From contig CAKZMU010000045.1 of assembly GCA_937129145.1 (NCBI GenBank), positions 1 through 64,000 on the forward strand: a DNA stretch of 64,000 nucleotides, written 5' to 3'. Position 1 is the stretch's first letter. Every line of letters starts with the position of its first letter. Made by a program: the position numbers and the translations under genes. Below the pieces are notes generated by a model. It did no database searches and was not told the DNA's origin. It saw nothing but the letters and a program-made list of their open reading frames with translations. Positions 1 through 7,910 of the stretch are shown in pieces. Origin of the DNA: an uncultured Lacinutrix sp. GTDB lineage: Bacteria > Bacteroidota > Bacteroidia > Flavobacteriales > Flavobacteriaceae.

Positions 1-1073
1 AAAAATAGCATGCCTGTTAATACACCAATTAAAATAACCAATACGGCTATATAACCTTTAATTCTTGGAGTAAGTTTAAACTTAGTTTTGCTTTCAATGT
101 TTTCTTCACTTGCATAACGAATTAAACCTCTTGGAAGGTTAATACTATCCATAATATGGTCGCACTCATCAATACAAGCGGTACAATTAACACACTCCAA
201 TTGGGTACCGTTTCTAATGTCTATTCCTGTAGGGCAGACGTGTACACATTGCATACAGTCTATACAATCACCATGTCCAAGAGCTTCTCGGTCTTCGTTT
301 TTTCTGAATTTTTTCCTACCATTTTCACCTTCTCCGCGTTTATGGTCGTATGCAACCACAATGGACTTTGTGTCCAGTAATACACCTTGAAGTCTTCCGT
401 AAGGACAAGCAATAACACATACTTGCTCTCTAAACCAAGCAAACACAAAATAAAATACACCTGTAAATATGATTAAGGATATAAGTGTGTTTAAATGAGC
501 CGAAGGGCCATCAACGATGTATTGAATAAGCTTGTCGCTACCTATTAAATATGCTAAAAAGACATTGGCAATTAAAAACGAAATAATTAAAAATACGATT
601 AGTTTTAATCCCTTTTTTTTAATTTTTTCCTTTGTCCAAGGCTGTTTGCTCAATCGCTTTTGTTTTCCTCTATCGCCTTCAATCCAAAACTCAATACGCC
701 TAAAAACCATTTCCATAAATATGGTTTGAGGGCAAATCCATCCACAAAAAATACGACCAAAAACAACTGTAAAAAGTGTGATGAACACCACGCCAATTAT
801 CATGGAAATGACGAACAAATGAAAATCTTGCGGCCAGAATGGGAATCCAAAAATATTGAAACGTCTTTCTACAACGTTAAACATTAAGAATTGATTCCCA
901 TTAATTTTTATAAATGGTGCCGAAAACAAAAAGAGCAATAAGAAATAACTAACGTACTTACGATAATTATAAAAACGGCCACTTGGTTTTTTTGGAAATA
1001 CCCAAGCGCGTTTACCATCTTTTGTGACGGTACCTATTGAGTCTCTAAAACTTTCGTTTTTGGGTGCTTCCAA
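1..1073 (-). CDS. ccoG: Cytochrome c oxidase accessory protein CcoG (partial, C-terminus off window)
   Basis: CcoG (FixG/RdxA) is a membrane iron-sulfur protein needed for copper delivery during cbb3 oxidase assembly. The reading frame runs off the left edge after about 357 codons, so the family's C-terminal Ig-like domain is not visible. Visible features are N-terminal membrane segments, a CGWICP motif near residue 110, a CVIACP motif further on, and two 4Fe-4S ferredoxin clusters: CIDCMQCVHVCP near residue 269 and CVNCTACIDEC near residue 292. The chosen start is TTG at 1073, giving MEAPKNESFRDS. An in-frame TAA lies three codons upstream and no ATG precedes the conserved FRDSIGT segment. 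It is the last visible gene of the ccoS-NO-Q-P-G operon, 26 bases after the ccoP stop. The family is certain; the TTG start is inferred. Confidence 0.93.
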   Translation of the reverse strand, partial: MEAPKNESFRDSIGTVTKDGKRAWVFPKKPSGRFYNYRKYVSYFLLLFLFSAPFIKINGNQFLMFNVVERRFNIFGFPFWPQDFHLFVISMIIGVVFITLFTVVFGRIFCGWICPQTIFMEMVFRRIEFWIEGDRGKQKRLSKQPWTKEKIKKKGLKLIVFLIISFLIANVFLAYLIGSDKLIQYIVDGPSAHLNTLISLIIFTGVFYFVFAWFREQVCVIACPYGRLQGVLLDTKSIVVAYDHKRGEGENGRKKFRKNEDREALGHGDCIDCMQCVHVCPTGIDIRNGTQLECVNCTACIDECDHIMDSINLPRGLIRYASEENIESKTKFKLTPRIKGYIAVLVILIGVLTGMLF

Positions 1074-1099
1074 TGTAACTTATTTTTATTGTTTTCTAT

Positions 1100-2008
1100 T
1101 TAATTTTCAGTACTAGTCTTTTCAGCAGGCGCACTTTCGTCAACCCAAATATCACCCTCTGGGTCTTTTCCAACAGCTGGTGTAGTGCCTTGTAGTGTAA
1201 GTACATAACTTGCTACTTGTGCCATCTCCAGAGGTTTTAATTGCGCTTTCCATTGAATCATACCTTTACCATCTCGTCCACCTTCAGATATGGTTTGAAA
1301 CACATTTTTAATACCACCACCAAGAATCCAGTTTTCATCGGTTAGGTTAGGTCCAATACTCCCACCACCGTCTGCTAAATGGCACGCTACACAGTTAGCA
1401 TCCCAAATGGCTTTTCCAGCTTTTAAATCGGCAACATCTGTAAGCATTGTTACAGTGTTAACATCCACTAAATTTTTAGCTGTTTTTTTGTATTCTTCAA
1501 CATCAATTTTTGCTTGAACCATTGTAGCTTCAAATTCTTCTATTTGTGTTGGGCCATCAAATACATGATATCGTAATAAATACACTACTGAGAATATTAT
1601 AGATATGTAAAATGAATATACCCACCAAGGTGGTAAGGAGTTGTCCAACTCTTTTATACCATCGTAATTATGGTCAAGGATAATTTCGCCTTCTTCTTCA
1701 ATTGGCTTGCTATCGAGTAGTTTTTTATAGGTTTTCTTTATCCAAGTAAATTCATAAGCTTTATTCTTTTCTTCCAAAAATTGTGCTTTAGCTTCTTTAT
1801 CCATTTTATGAAGCATCACGTTTTCTAAAGCGCCAACAATTGCTTCAATAGCAATTAAAATAAGTAGCACTAAGACTAAGAAAAGTGATACCGCTGGATA
1901 TTCGATAAATGCTGGTTTTTCACCTGAATCTACCATGTATTCTACAATTCCAAAAATTATAAAGAATATAATAGGAATTCTTATGTATGAAGGAATTAGA
2001 TGTCTCAT
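1100..2008 (-). CDS. ccoP: cbb3-type cytochrome c oxidase subunit III CcoP
   Basis: Membrane-anchored cytochrome c subunit that passes electrons to the CcoNO core. There are two N-terminal membrane stretches (about residues 10-65), then the typical CcoP signature DNSLPPWWVYSF, a further membrane helix, and one cytochrome c domain with CVACH near residue 204. Distal Met ligand candidates lie in the GKGMIQW segment. Only one CxxCH is present, whereas proteobacterial CcoP usually carries two haems. The start ATG overlaps the ccoQ stop by four bases, indicating translational coupling. Confidence 0.94.
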   Translation of the reverse strand: MRHLIPSYIRIPIIFFIIFGIVEYMVDSGEKPAFIEYPAVSLFLVLVLLILIAIEAIVGALENVMLHKMDKEAKAQFLEEKNKAYEFTWIKKTYKKLLDSKPIEEEGEIILDHNYDGIKELDNSLPPWWVYSFYISIIFSVVYLLRYHVFDGPTQIEEFEATMVQAKIDVEEYKKTAKNLVDVNTVTMLTDVADLKAGKAIWDANCVACHLADGGGSIGPNLTDENWILGGGIKNVFQTISEGGRDGKGMIQWKAQLKPLEMAQVASYVLTLQGTTPAVGKDPEGDIWVDESAPAEKTSTEN

Positions 2009-2190
2009 AATATTGTGTTGTTTTGGTTGTCTAATGGAATATTACTAACGTTTTTTATGTACTCTTTTTTAGCAGATATTACCCACCAAAAAAGGACTAC
2101 AAAAAAGATAAAAAATATGAGTAGCGAGATAATAGGATATATTTCTATACCTGTGATGCTCTCCATATGTTCTTTTATATATTTTAACAT
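2005..2190 (-). CDS. ccoQ: CcoQ/FixQ-like small subunit of cbb3 oxidase
   Basis: A 61-residue protein with one strongly hydrophobic helix (about residues 18-40) followed by a basic then polar tail. Size and position between ccoNO and ccoP match CcoQ, the small accessory subunit that stabilises the oxidase. It begins 13 bases after the ccoNO stop and overlaps ccoP by four bases. Sequence conservation in this family is low, so the call rests mainly on position, length and topology. Confidence 0.85.
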   Translation of the reverse strand: MLKYIKEHMESITGIEIYPIISLLIFFIFFVVLFWWVISAKKEYIKNVSNIPLDNQNNTIL

Positions 2191-2203
2191 GGTTCTTGTT
2201 TTA

Positions 2204-4399
2204 TTATTCTTGGTTAGTATCTACTTTAATATCGGTTCCTAATCGTTGCAAGTATGCAATAAGTGCTACTATTTCTCTATTATGAACTTCAATAAATTCG
2301 TCTCCTTTATTTGCTCTATCATTACTAAATGACGTTGCTAAATCTGAATCGGTTAATAAATTCTGTTCTATCAATTTACCTTGCTCTAGCATACTTTCTT
2401 GTGCATTAGCAATATCCTCTTCGGTATATGGTACACCTAGCGTTACCATAACTTCCATTTTCTTTTCAGTAAGTGATTTGTCAAGTTCATCTCTTGTAAG
2501 CCATTGATATCGTGGCATAATTGAACCAGACGAGGTGCTTTGTGGGTCGTACATGTGCTTAAAGTGCCAAGAATCTGGTCTTCCACCAATAGTTTTTGCT
2601 CCAACTCCCTCTCTGGCTAAGTCAGGTCCTGTACGTTTACTTCCCCAAAGGAAAGGATGGTCGTAAACAAATTCGCCAGCTTTAGAGTATTCGCCATAGC
2701 GTTCTACTTCACTTCTAAAAGGCCTAATCATTTGTGAGTGACAGGTGTTACAGCCTTCACGTATATAAATATCCCTACCTTCCAGTTCAAGAGGCGTGTA
2801 TGGTTTTACACTACTTATAGTTGGTATATTGGACTTTACCATAATAGTTGGTATAATTTGTATAATACCACCAATTAATATAGTTATGGTAGCCAATATG
2901 GTTAATTGCACTGGACGACGTTCTAACCAAGTATGCCATCCTTCGCCAGCAGTACGTTTTTTGGTAACTCTAGTTAAAGCAGGCGCTTCTGCTAATTCGT
3001 CTTCAACTTTATTACCGGAACGCCCTACGGTTACTACTATATTACACACTAAAATTAATGCACCAACTAAATATAACGTACCACCAATAGCACGCATCCA
3101 ATACATAGGCATAATTTCGGTTACTGTTTCCAAGAAGTTACCGTATACTAATCTTCCATCTGGCGTAAACTGTTTCCACATACTTGCTTGGGTAAACCCT
3201 GCCACATACATTGGTAATGCATAAATAATAATACCAAGCGTACCTAACCAAAAGTGTAGATTTGCTAAACCTGTAGAGAATAGCTTTGTTTTAAATAATC
3301 TTGGAATCAAGTAATAAATAATACCAAATGCCATAAAACCGTTCCAAGCTAAAGCACCAACGTGTACGTGAGCGATAATCCAATCGGTATAATGCGCAAT
3401 GGCATTTACATTTTTAAGTGATAGTGTTGGGCCTTCAAAGGTAGCCATACCATAACCAGTAATGGCTACAACCAAAAACTTTAAAACAGGGTCTGTACGC
3501 ACTTTATCCCAAGCACCACGCAAGGTTAAAAGTCCGTTTATCATACCACCCCAAGAAGGCATTAAAAGCATCACAGAGAATACAACCCCTAAGTTTTGAG
3601 CCCATTCTGGTAAGGCTGTGTATAATAAGTGGTGAGGACCTGCCCATATATATAAAAATATTAATGACCAGAAGTGCACAATAGATAGTCTATACGAATA
3701 CACAGGTCTGTTTGCTGCTTTAGGCACAAAATAATACATTAACCCTAAGAAAGGCGTTGTTAAGAAAAATGCCACGGCATTATGTCCATACCACCATTGT
3801 ACTAACGCATCTTGCACACCTGCGTATACCGAATAACTTTTCATTGCAGATACAGGTAATTCCAAGCTATTAAAAATATGAAGTACCGCAACAGTAACAA
3901 AGGTAGCTAGGTAGAACCAAATAGCAACGTATAGGTGACGTTGTCGCCTTTTTAAGATGGTCCAAATCATATTTATACCAAAAATCACCCAAACTATGGC
4001 AATGGCAATATCTATTGGCCATTCAAGTTCGGCATATTCTTTTGATGTGGTTAAACCCATTGGTAATGTTATTGCAGCAGCTACAATTATTAATTGCCAA
4101 CCCCAAAAGTTAATGTTGCTCAATAGGTCACTAGCCATACGTGCTTTTAATAAACGCTGAAGCGAGTAATAAATACCAGCAAACATAGCATTACCTACAA
4201 AGGCAAAAATTACTGCATTTGTATGTAACGGACGTAAACGACCAAAGCTTAGCCATGAGACTCCGCTAGTTAGGTTTGGGAATAAAAACAAGAAAGCTAG
4301 TAGTAGTCCTACAAGCATTCCAACAATTCCAAATACTATTGTAGCATAAAGGAATTTAGTAACGATTTTATTATCGTAATGAAACTGTTGCATTTCCAT
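2204..4399 (-). CDS. ccoNO: Fused cbb3 cytochrome oxidase subunits I and II (CcoNO)
   Basis: Catalytic core of the high-affinity oxygen reductase. About the first 475 residues are the multi-spanning haem-copper subunit I, with the family's histidine-bearing helices (for example LHTNAVIFAF, WWYGHNAVAFFL, AHYTDWIIAHVHVGALAW). A linker and one more membrane helix lead to the subunit II (CcoO) cytochrome domain with CNTCH near residue 548, followed by the CcoO-type SQMIRPFRSEVERYGEYSKAGEF. In proteobacteria these are two genes; the in-frame fusion is common in Bacteroidota. The 731 residues fit the fused form. It lies 30 bases downstream of ccoS. Confidence 0.96.
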   Translation of the reverse strand: MEMQQFHYDNKIVTKFLYATIVFGIVGMLVGLLLAFLFLFPNLTSGVSWLSFGRLRPLHTNAVIFAFVGNAMFAGIYYSLQRLLKARMASDLLSNINFWGWQLIIVAAAITLPMGLTTSKEYAELEWPIDIAIAIVWVIFGINMIWTILKRRQRHLYVAIWFYLATFVTVAVLHIFNSLELPVSAMKSYSVYAGVQDALVQWWYGHNAVAFFLTTPFLGLMYYFVPKAANRPVYSYRLSIVHFWSLIFLYIWAGPHHLLYTALPEWAQNLGVVFSVMLLMPSWGGMINGLLTLRGAWDKVRTDPVLKFLVVAITGYGMATFEGPTLSLKNVNAIAHYTDWIIAHVHVGALAWNGFMAFGIIYYLIPRLFKTKLFSTGLANLHFWLGTLGIIIYALPMYVAGFTQASMWKQFTPDGRLVYGNFLETVTEIMPMYWMRAIGGTLYLVGALILVCNIVVTVGRSGNKVEDELAEAPALTRVTKKRTAGEGWHTWLERRPVQLTILATITILIGGIIQIIPTIMVKSNIPTISSVKPYTPLELEGRDIYIREGCNTCHSQMIRPFRSEVERYGEYSKAGEFVYDHPFLWGSKRTGPDLAREGVGAKTIGGRPDSWHFKHMYDPQSTSSGSIMPRYQWLTRDELDKSLTEKKMEVMVTLGVPYTEEDIANAQESMLEQGKLIEQNLLTDSDLATSFSNDRANKGDEFIEVHNREIVALIAYLQRLGTDIKVDTNQE

Positions 4400-4429
4400 A
4401 ATTAAATTGTGTTATTCAATTGGTTAGTA

Positions 4430-4594
4430 TTATTTTTTGGATTTTTCTTTAATAATTTCGTCTTCAAACAACATTCTTACTGAATGTGTATACGAGTCGT
4501 CATACTGCCCTTTTCTTACTGCTACAATAAAAGCAATAAAAAAAATCACAGCTACAAGAATACTAATAGCTAGTAAAACGTAAATCACACTCAT
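4430..4594 (-). CDS. ccoS: cbb3 oxidase assembly protein CcoS
   Basis: A 54-residue reading frame starting MSVIYVLLAISILVAVIFF, with one membrane helix followed by a short charged tail (RKGQYDDSYTHSVRMLFEDE). This matches CcoS, which is needed to insert cofactors into cbb3 oxidase; the GQYDD segment after the helix is typical. It is the first gene of the operon that continues into ccoNO. Its promoter region carries an FNR-type palindrome at 4645-4658 and a TATTTTTG box at 4615-4622. Confidence 0.92.
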   Translation of the reverse strand: MSVIYVLLAISILVAVIFFIAFIVAVRKGQYDDSYTHSVRMLFEDEIIKEKSKK

Positions 4595-4614
4595 ACCTGT
4601 TTGAGTTTAAGGTT

Positions 4615-4622
4615 CAAAAATA
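4615..4622 (-). promoter_or_regulatory. -7 box of the ccoS-NO-Q-P-G promoter
   Basis: Minus-strand TATTTTTG matches the Bacteroidota -7 consensus TAnnTTTG. It lies about 20 bases before the ccoS ATG. No good -33 TTG is visible, as expected for a promoter activated by a bound regulator. The centre of the upstream palindrome is 36.5 bases from the last G of the box. Confidence 0.5.
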
Positions 4623-4640
4623 AGGTCATGAGCGTCTCTA

Positions 4641-4662
4641 AAATATGACTTTTGTCATGTTT
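4641..4662 (-). promoter_or_regulatory. FNR/CRP-type operator upstream of ccoS
   Basis: Core ATGAC-TTTT-GTCAT (4645-4658) is a perfect palindrome with the TGA-N6-TCA geometry of FNR and CRP sites, extended by AAA and TTT on the outside. Nineteen of 22 bases match the second copy at 7095-7116. Its position upstream of a -7 box suits a class II activator site. Confidence 0.72.
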
Positions 4663-4667
4663 CATTT

Positions 4668-7043
4668 TTATAATAATTTTCTTCCCATAATGTTGGTCGC
4701 TACAGTTGTAAAAACGACGATACTAATAGAACTTAATGGCATTAATATAGCTGCCACAACTGGTGCTAACTGTCCAGTTACAGCAAAATACAATCCTATA
4801 ATATTATAGAAAAATGATAGCACAAAACTCCATTTTATAATTTTTACAGCACCTTTTGAAGTCTTTATATATTTGAATAGTTGATTAAATTTTGTAGCAT
4901 CGAGAATAGCATCACAAGCTGGAGAAAATACATTTACATTTTCTGAAATGGCTATACCAACATCACTTTGTGCCAAAGCTCCTGCATCGTTTAAACCATC
5001 TCCAACCATGAGTACTTTGGCTCCTTCACTTTGGTGATACTTTATGTACTCCAGTTTATCGTCTGGTTTTTGGTTGAACAATAATTTGGTTTTTGTTGGA
5101 AGCAGTTTGGTTAAATTATCTTTTTCACCTTCGTTATCTCCAGAGATGACTGCGAGGTTATAGTCGGTTTTTAAGTTGTTAAACAGCTTAGAAAGTCCTT
5201 TTCTATAAGCGTTATAAAAGGTAAATTTCCCTTTGTAAATATTGTTTGTACTAACGTGAACAGCCGTATTTACTGATGCTGCATCGTTTGTGTAGCCTAC
5301 AAAAGGCGCAGACCCAACTTTAATTTGCTGCGTGTCTAGTTTGGCTTCAATCCCTTTACCTAAATGCTCTTTGTAATCGTCTAAAGTAATTATTTCGTGC
5401 TCATCTAAAACTCCGTACAACGCTCTGCTTAGAGGATGATTGGAACCTCTAAGTGTATTTTTTAGTAGGCTTTCTTCTTCGTTCGAAAATTGCTCACCTT
5501 CATACGTTATTTTAGAGCTTTTATTGGCAGTAATGGTACCTGTTTTATCAAAAATAATAGTATTTATTTTTGCCAATTGTTCAATAACATTCGCATTTTT
5601 TAAATAGAATTTTTTCTTACCTAAAATCCGTAATAAATTGCCTAAAGTGAATGGTGCAGAAAGTGCAATAGCACACGGACACGCAATAATTAATACTGCT
5701 GTAAATACATTTAATGCTTTGCTTGCATCGTAAAATAGCCAAAATGATGTGGCTAAAATTGCAATGGATATGATTGTAATTGTGAAATGCTTGCTTATTT
5801 TATTGGTAAGGGTTGTAAATGCAGCTTCTTTATTGGTTTTAAAGACATCGTTGCTCCATAATTGCGTTAAATAACTTTGCTCTACAGATTTTAAAACTTC
5901 AACTTCTATACTGCCATTTAATTGTTTTCCACCAGCAAAGAGTTTATCTCCAGATGTTTTTGAAACAGCTTCAGATTCGCCAGTTACAAAGCTGTAATCT
6001 ATTCTTGCATTACCTTTCATTAAGATGCAATCTACAGGAATGAGTTCTTCATTTCGTATTAGTAATCTGTTTCCTTTTTTTATGTCATAGACTTGGATGG
6101 AAGATTCTTCACCATTTGATGATATTTTAGTAATTCCAATTGGGAAATACGATTTATAATCTCGTTCAAACGATAAAAATGCATACGTTTTTTGTTGAAA
6201 AAACTTACCAAGCAATAAAAAGAACACAAGTCCAGTTAGGCTATCAAAAAAACCTGTACCAATGTCTAAAACTATTTCGGCAGTACTTCTTATAAATAGC
6301 ACAGAAATTCCTAATGCTATAGGGACATCAATGTTTAAAATATTTGACCGTAAACCTTTATATGCCGAAATAAAATAATCTTGTGCTGCATAAAAAACAA
6401 CTGGTAATGTAAATGTAAACATGAGCCATCTAAACACATGCTTGTATTTTTCCAACCAAATGCCTTCAACTTGCAAATATTCAGGAAAGGATAGAAACAT
6501 AACATACCCAAAAGCAAAACCAGCTAATCCAAGTTTGTAGATTAACGAGCGGTCGACCTTCTTTTTCTTGGACTCATAATTTTCAAGACTTATGTAGGGT
6601 TCGTACCCAATTCTAGATAAAAGATTCACTAAGTCTTTAAGGGATAATTTATTGCCATTAAAAGTAATGCGCACTGTTTTTTCGCCAAAATTGACTAACG
6701 AACTACTTACTTGTGGTAATAATTTATTTAAATTTTCAAGAACCCAAATACAGGAGCTGCAATGTATGTGCGGAATATACAACGATATAATACGTAGGTC
6801 GCCATCGTTAAATTCAAACAGCTTTTCTGCAATTTTTTCATTATCTAGAAAATCGTATTTGCCTTCAATATCTTTTGGTGTTGCACCTGGAGCATCCTGT
6901 AAATCGTAATAACAACTCAGGTCGTTCACCGAAAAAATTTCGTAAACAGTCTTACAGCCATTACAACAAAATGGTTTATCATCGAATGTAATTCCAGATT
7001 TAGAAGCCTCTAAACCACAGTGGAAACAAGAAACCTTGTCCAT
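4668..7043 (-). CDS. ccoI: Copper-transporting P-type ATPase CcoI/FixI
   Basis: P1B-type ATPase that exports copper across the inner membrane for cbb3 oxidase maturation. The order is: an N-terminal cysteine-rich metal-binding region (CFHCG, CCNGC) typical of the FixI subgroup; an HMA domain with CSSC near residue 95; membrane helices; the ion-binding CPCAIAL near residue 454; the phosphorylation motif DKTGT near residue 499; an HP nucleotide-binding motif (SNHPLSRAL); and the hinge GDGLNDAGAL near residue 677. The 791 residues are usual for the subgroup. It stops 73 bases before ccoS and has its own FNR-type site upstream, so it is probably a separate but co-regulated transcript. Confidence 0.95.
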   Translation of the reverse strand: MDKVSCFHCGLEASKSGITFDDKPFCCNGCKTVYEIFSVNDLSCYYDLQDAPGATPKDIEGKYDFLDNEKIAEKLFEFNDGDLRIISLYIPHIHCSSCIWVLENLNKLLPQVSSSLVNFGEKTVRITFNGNKLSLKDLVNLLSRIGYEPYISLENYESKKKKVDRSLIYKLGLAGFAFGYVMFLSFPEYLQVEGIWLEKYKHVFRWLMFTFTLPVVFYAAQDYFISAYKGLRSNILNIDVPIALGISVLFIRSTAEIVLDIGTGFFDSLTGLVFFLLLGKFFQQKTYAFLSFERDYKSYFPIGITKISSNGEESSIQVYDIKKGNRLLIRNEELIPVDCILMKGNARIDYSFVTGESEAVSKTSGDKLFAGGKQLNGSIEVEVLKSVEQSYLTQLWSNDVFKTNKEAAFTTLTNKISKHFTITIISIAILATSFWLFYDASKALNVFTAVLIIACPCAIALSAPFTLGNLLRILGKKKFYLKNANVIEQLAKINTIIFDKTGTITANKSSKITYEGEQFSNEEESLLKNTLRGSNHPLSRALYGVLDEHEIITLDDYKEHLGKGIEAKLDTQQIKVGSAPFVGYTNDAASVNTAVHVSTNNIYKGKFTFYNAYRKGLSKLFNNLKTDYNLAVISGDNEGEKDNLTKLLPTKTKLLFNQKPDDKLEYIKYHQSEGAKVLMVGDGLNDAGALAQSDVGIAISENVNVFSPACDAILDATKFNQLFKYIKTSKGAVKIIKWSFVLSFFYNIIGLYFAVTGQLAPVVAAILMPLSSISIVVFTTVATNIMGRKLL

Positions 7044-7068
7044 ATTATTTGCTCATTTATACCTATTA

Positions 7069-7078
7069 CAAAATTCTA
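7069..7078 (-). promoter_or_regulatory. Probable -7 box of ccoI
   Basis: Minus-strand TAGAATTTTG, an imperfect TAnnTTTG-like box. Its last G lies 36.5 bases from the centre of the palindrome at 7095-7116, the same spacing as at the ccoS promoter. That equality is the main support. Confidence 0.4.
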
Positions 7079-7094
7079 AAAACAAGAGTGTTTA

Positions 7095-7116
7095 AAATAT
7101 GATATATGTCATGTTT
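7095..7116. promoter_or_regulatory. FNR/CRP-type operator in the ccoI-fnr divergent region
   Basis: Core ATGAT-ATAT-GTCAT (7099-7112), an imperfect palindrome nearly identical to the ccoS site. It stands 52 bases before the ccoI ATG and 32 bases before the regulator ATG. Relative to the regulator's own TATTTTTG box (7121-7128) it is very close, overlapping where a -33 element would be. I infer activation of ccoI and negative autoregulation. Confidence 0.68.
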
Positions 7117-7120
7117 TTTC

Positions 7121-7128
7121 TATTTTTG
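7121..7128 (+). promoter_or_regulatory. -7 box of the CRP/FNR regulator gene
   Basis: TATTTTTG matches TAnnTTTG and lies 20 bases before the ATG. The FNR-type palindrome ends only about five to nine bases upstream of it. Confidence 0.45.
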
Positions 7129-7148
7129 TTAAACATTGATTTTAAGGT

Positions 7149-7832
7149 ATGAGTATGAGTAAATGTGAACAATGTATTATAAAACAATTTAATTCTCTTA
7201 AGGCTTTGACCAGAGATGAATTAATGAGGATTTCTGCTTGTAAAACTTCCAAAACTATAAAAAAAGGTGACGTAATTTTTGAAGAAGGGGAGTCACTTAA
7301 TGGTATATTCTGTATAAAAGATGGCGTTTGTAAGCTTACAAAATTAAGTGCCAATGGCAAGGACCAAATAATAAAGCTGGTTGAAAAAGGACAAATACTT
7401 GGTCAGCGGTCTTTAATTAGTGACGAACGTACCAACCTGAGGGCGACTGCTATTAATGACATGGAATTATGTTTTATTCCTAAATCTGAAATTATGAATG
7501 ATTTACAAAAGAATAATAATTTCACAATGGATATGTTGAAGGACATGGCTGACGATTTAAAAGAAGCGGATGATATTATTGTAAACATGGCGCAAAAATC
7601 CGTTAGGCAACGTTTGGCTGAAGCTTTATTGGATATTAACGATAACTTCGGAACAAACCCTGATGGAACATTAAGCGTACTTTTATCTCGTGAAGATTTT
7701 GCTAGTATTGTTGGTACTGCAACCGAATCTGCAATTAGAGTGTTATCTCAATTTAAAAAGGAAGGACTTATTTCCACCAAAGGAAAGCATATTAAGATTG
7801 AAGATATTGAAGGTTTAAAACGTATTGAATAA
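7149..7832 (+). CDS. CRP/FNR-family transcriptional regulator
   Basis: The N-terminal half is a cyclic-nucleotide-binding-type jelly roll (about residues 35-140), followed by a dimerisation helix and a winged helix-turn-helix. The recognition helix reads GTATESAIR, with Glu193 and Arg197 in the positions that contact the TGA core in FNR and CRP. This agrees with the ATGAC-type palindromes next door. Cysteines at 6, 9 and 31 (CEQC, SACK) recall the N-terminal FNR cluster ligands, with further cysteines inside the jelly roll, so an Fe-S oxygen sensor is possible but not proven. The gene faces away from ccoI and shares its control region. It ends at a strong bidirectional terminator. The ATG at 7149 is used; another ATG sits two codons later. 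Confidence 0.9.
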   Translation: MSMSKCEQCIIKQFNSLKALTRDELMRISACKTSKTIKKGDVIFEEGESLNGIFCIKDGVCKLTKLSANGKDQIIKLVEKGQILGQRSLISDERTNLRATAINDMELCFIPKSEIMNDLQKNNNFTMDMLKDMADDLKEADDIIVNMAQKSVRQRLAEALLDINDNFGTNPDGTLSVLLSREDFASIVGTATESAIRVLSQFKKEGLISTKGKHIKIEDIEGLKRIE

Positions 7833-7854
7833 TTACCTCTCACTATAAAAACAT

Positions 7855-7888
7855 AAAAAACGCTCTGAAAATTTTCAGAGCGTTTTTT
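7855..7888. terminator. Bidirectional intrinsic terminator
   Basis: A perfect 34-base inverted repeat with half AAAAAACGCTCTGAAAA. It is A-rich on one side and T-rich on the other, and lies between the converging regulator gene and the VPS10-like gene. Confidence 0.92.
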
Positions 7889-7910
7889 GTTTCAGTAAAC
7901 TACTATTAAA

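Noticed and set aside
156-887. Several plus-strand and minus-strand open frames of 60-75 codons at the left edge
   Set aside because: They are shadows of ccoG, whose full minus-strand frame begins with a TTG and carries clear ferredoxin motifs.
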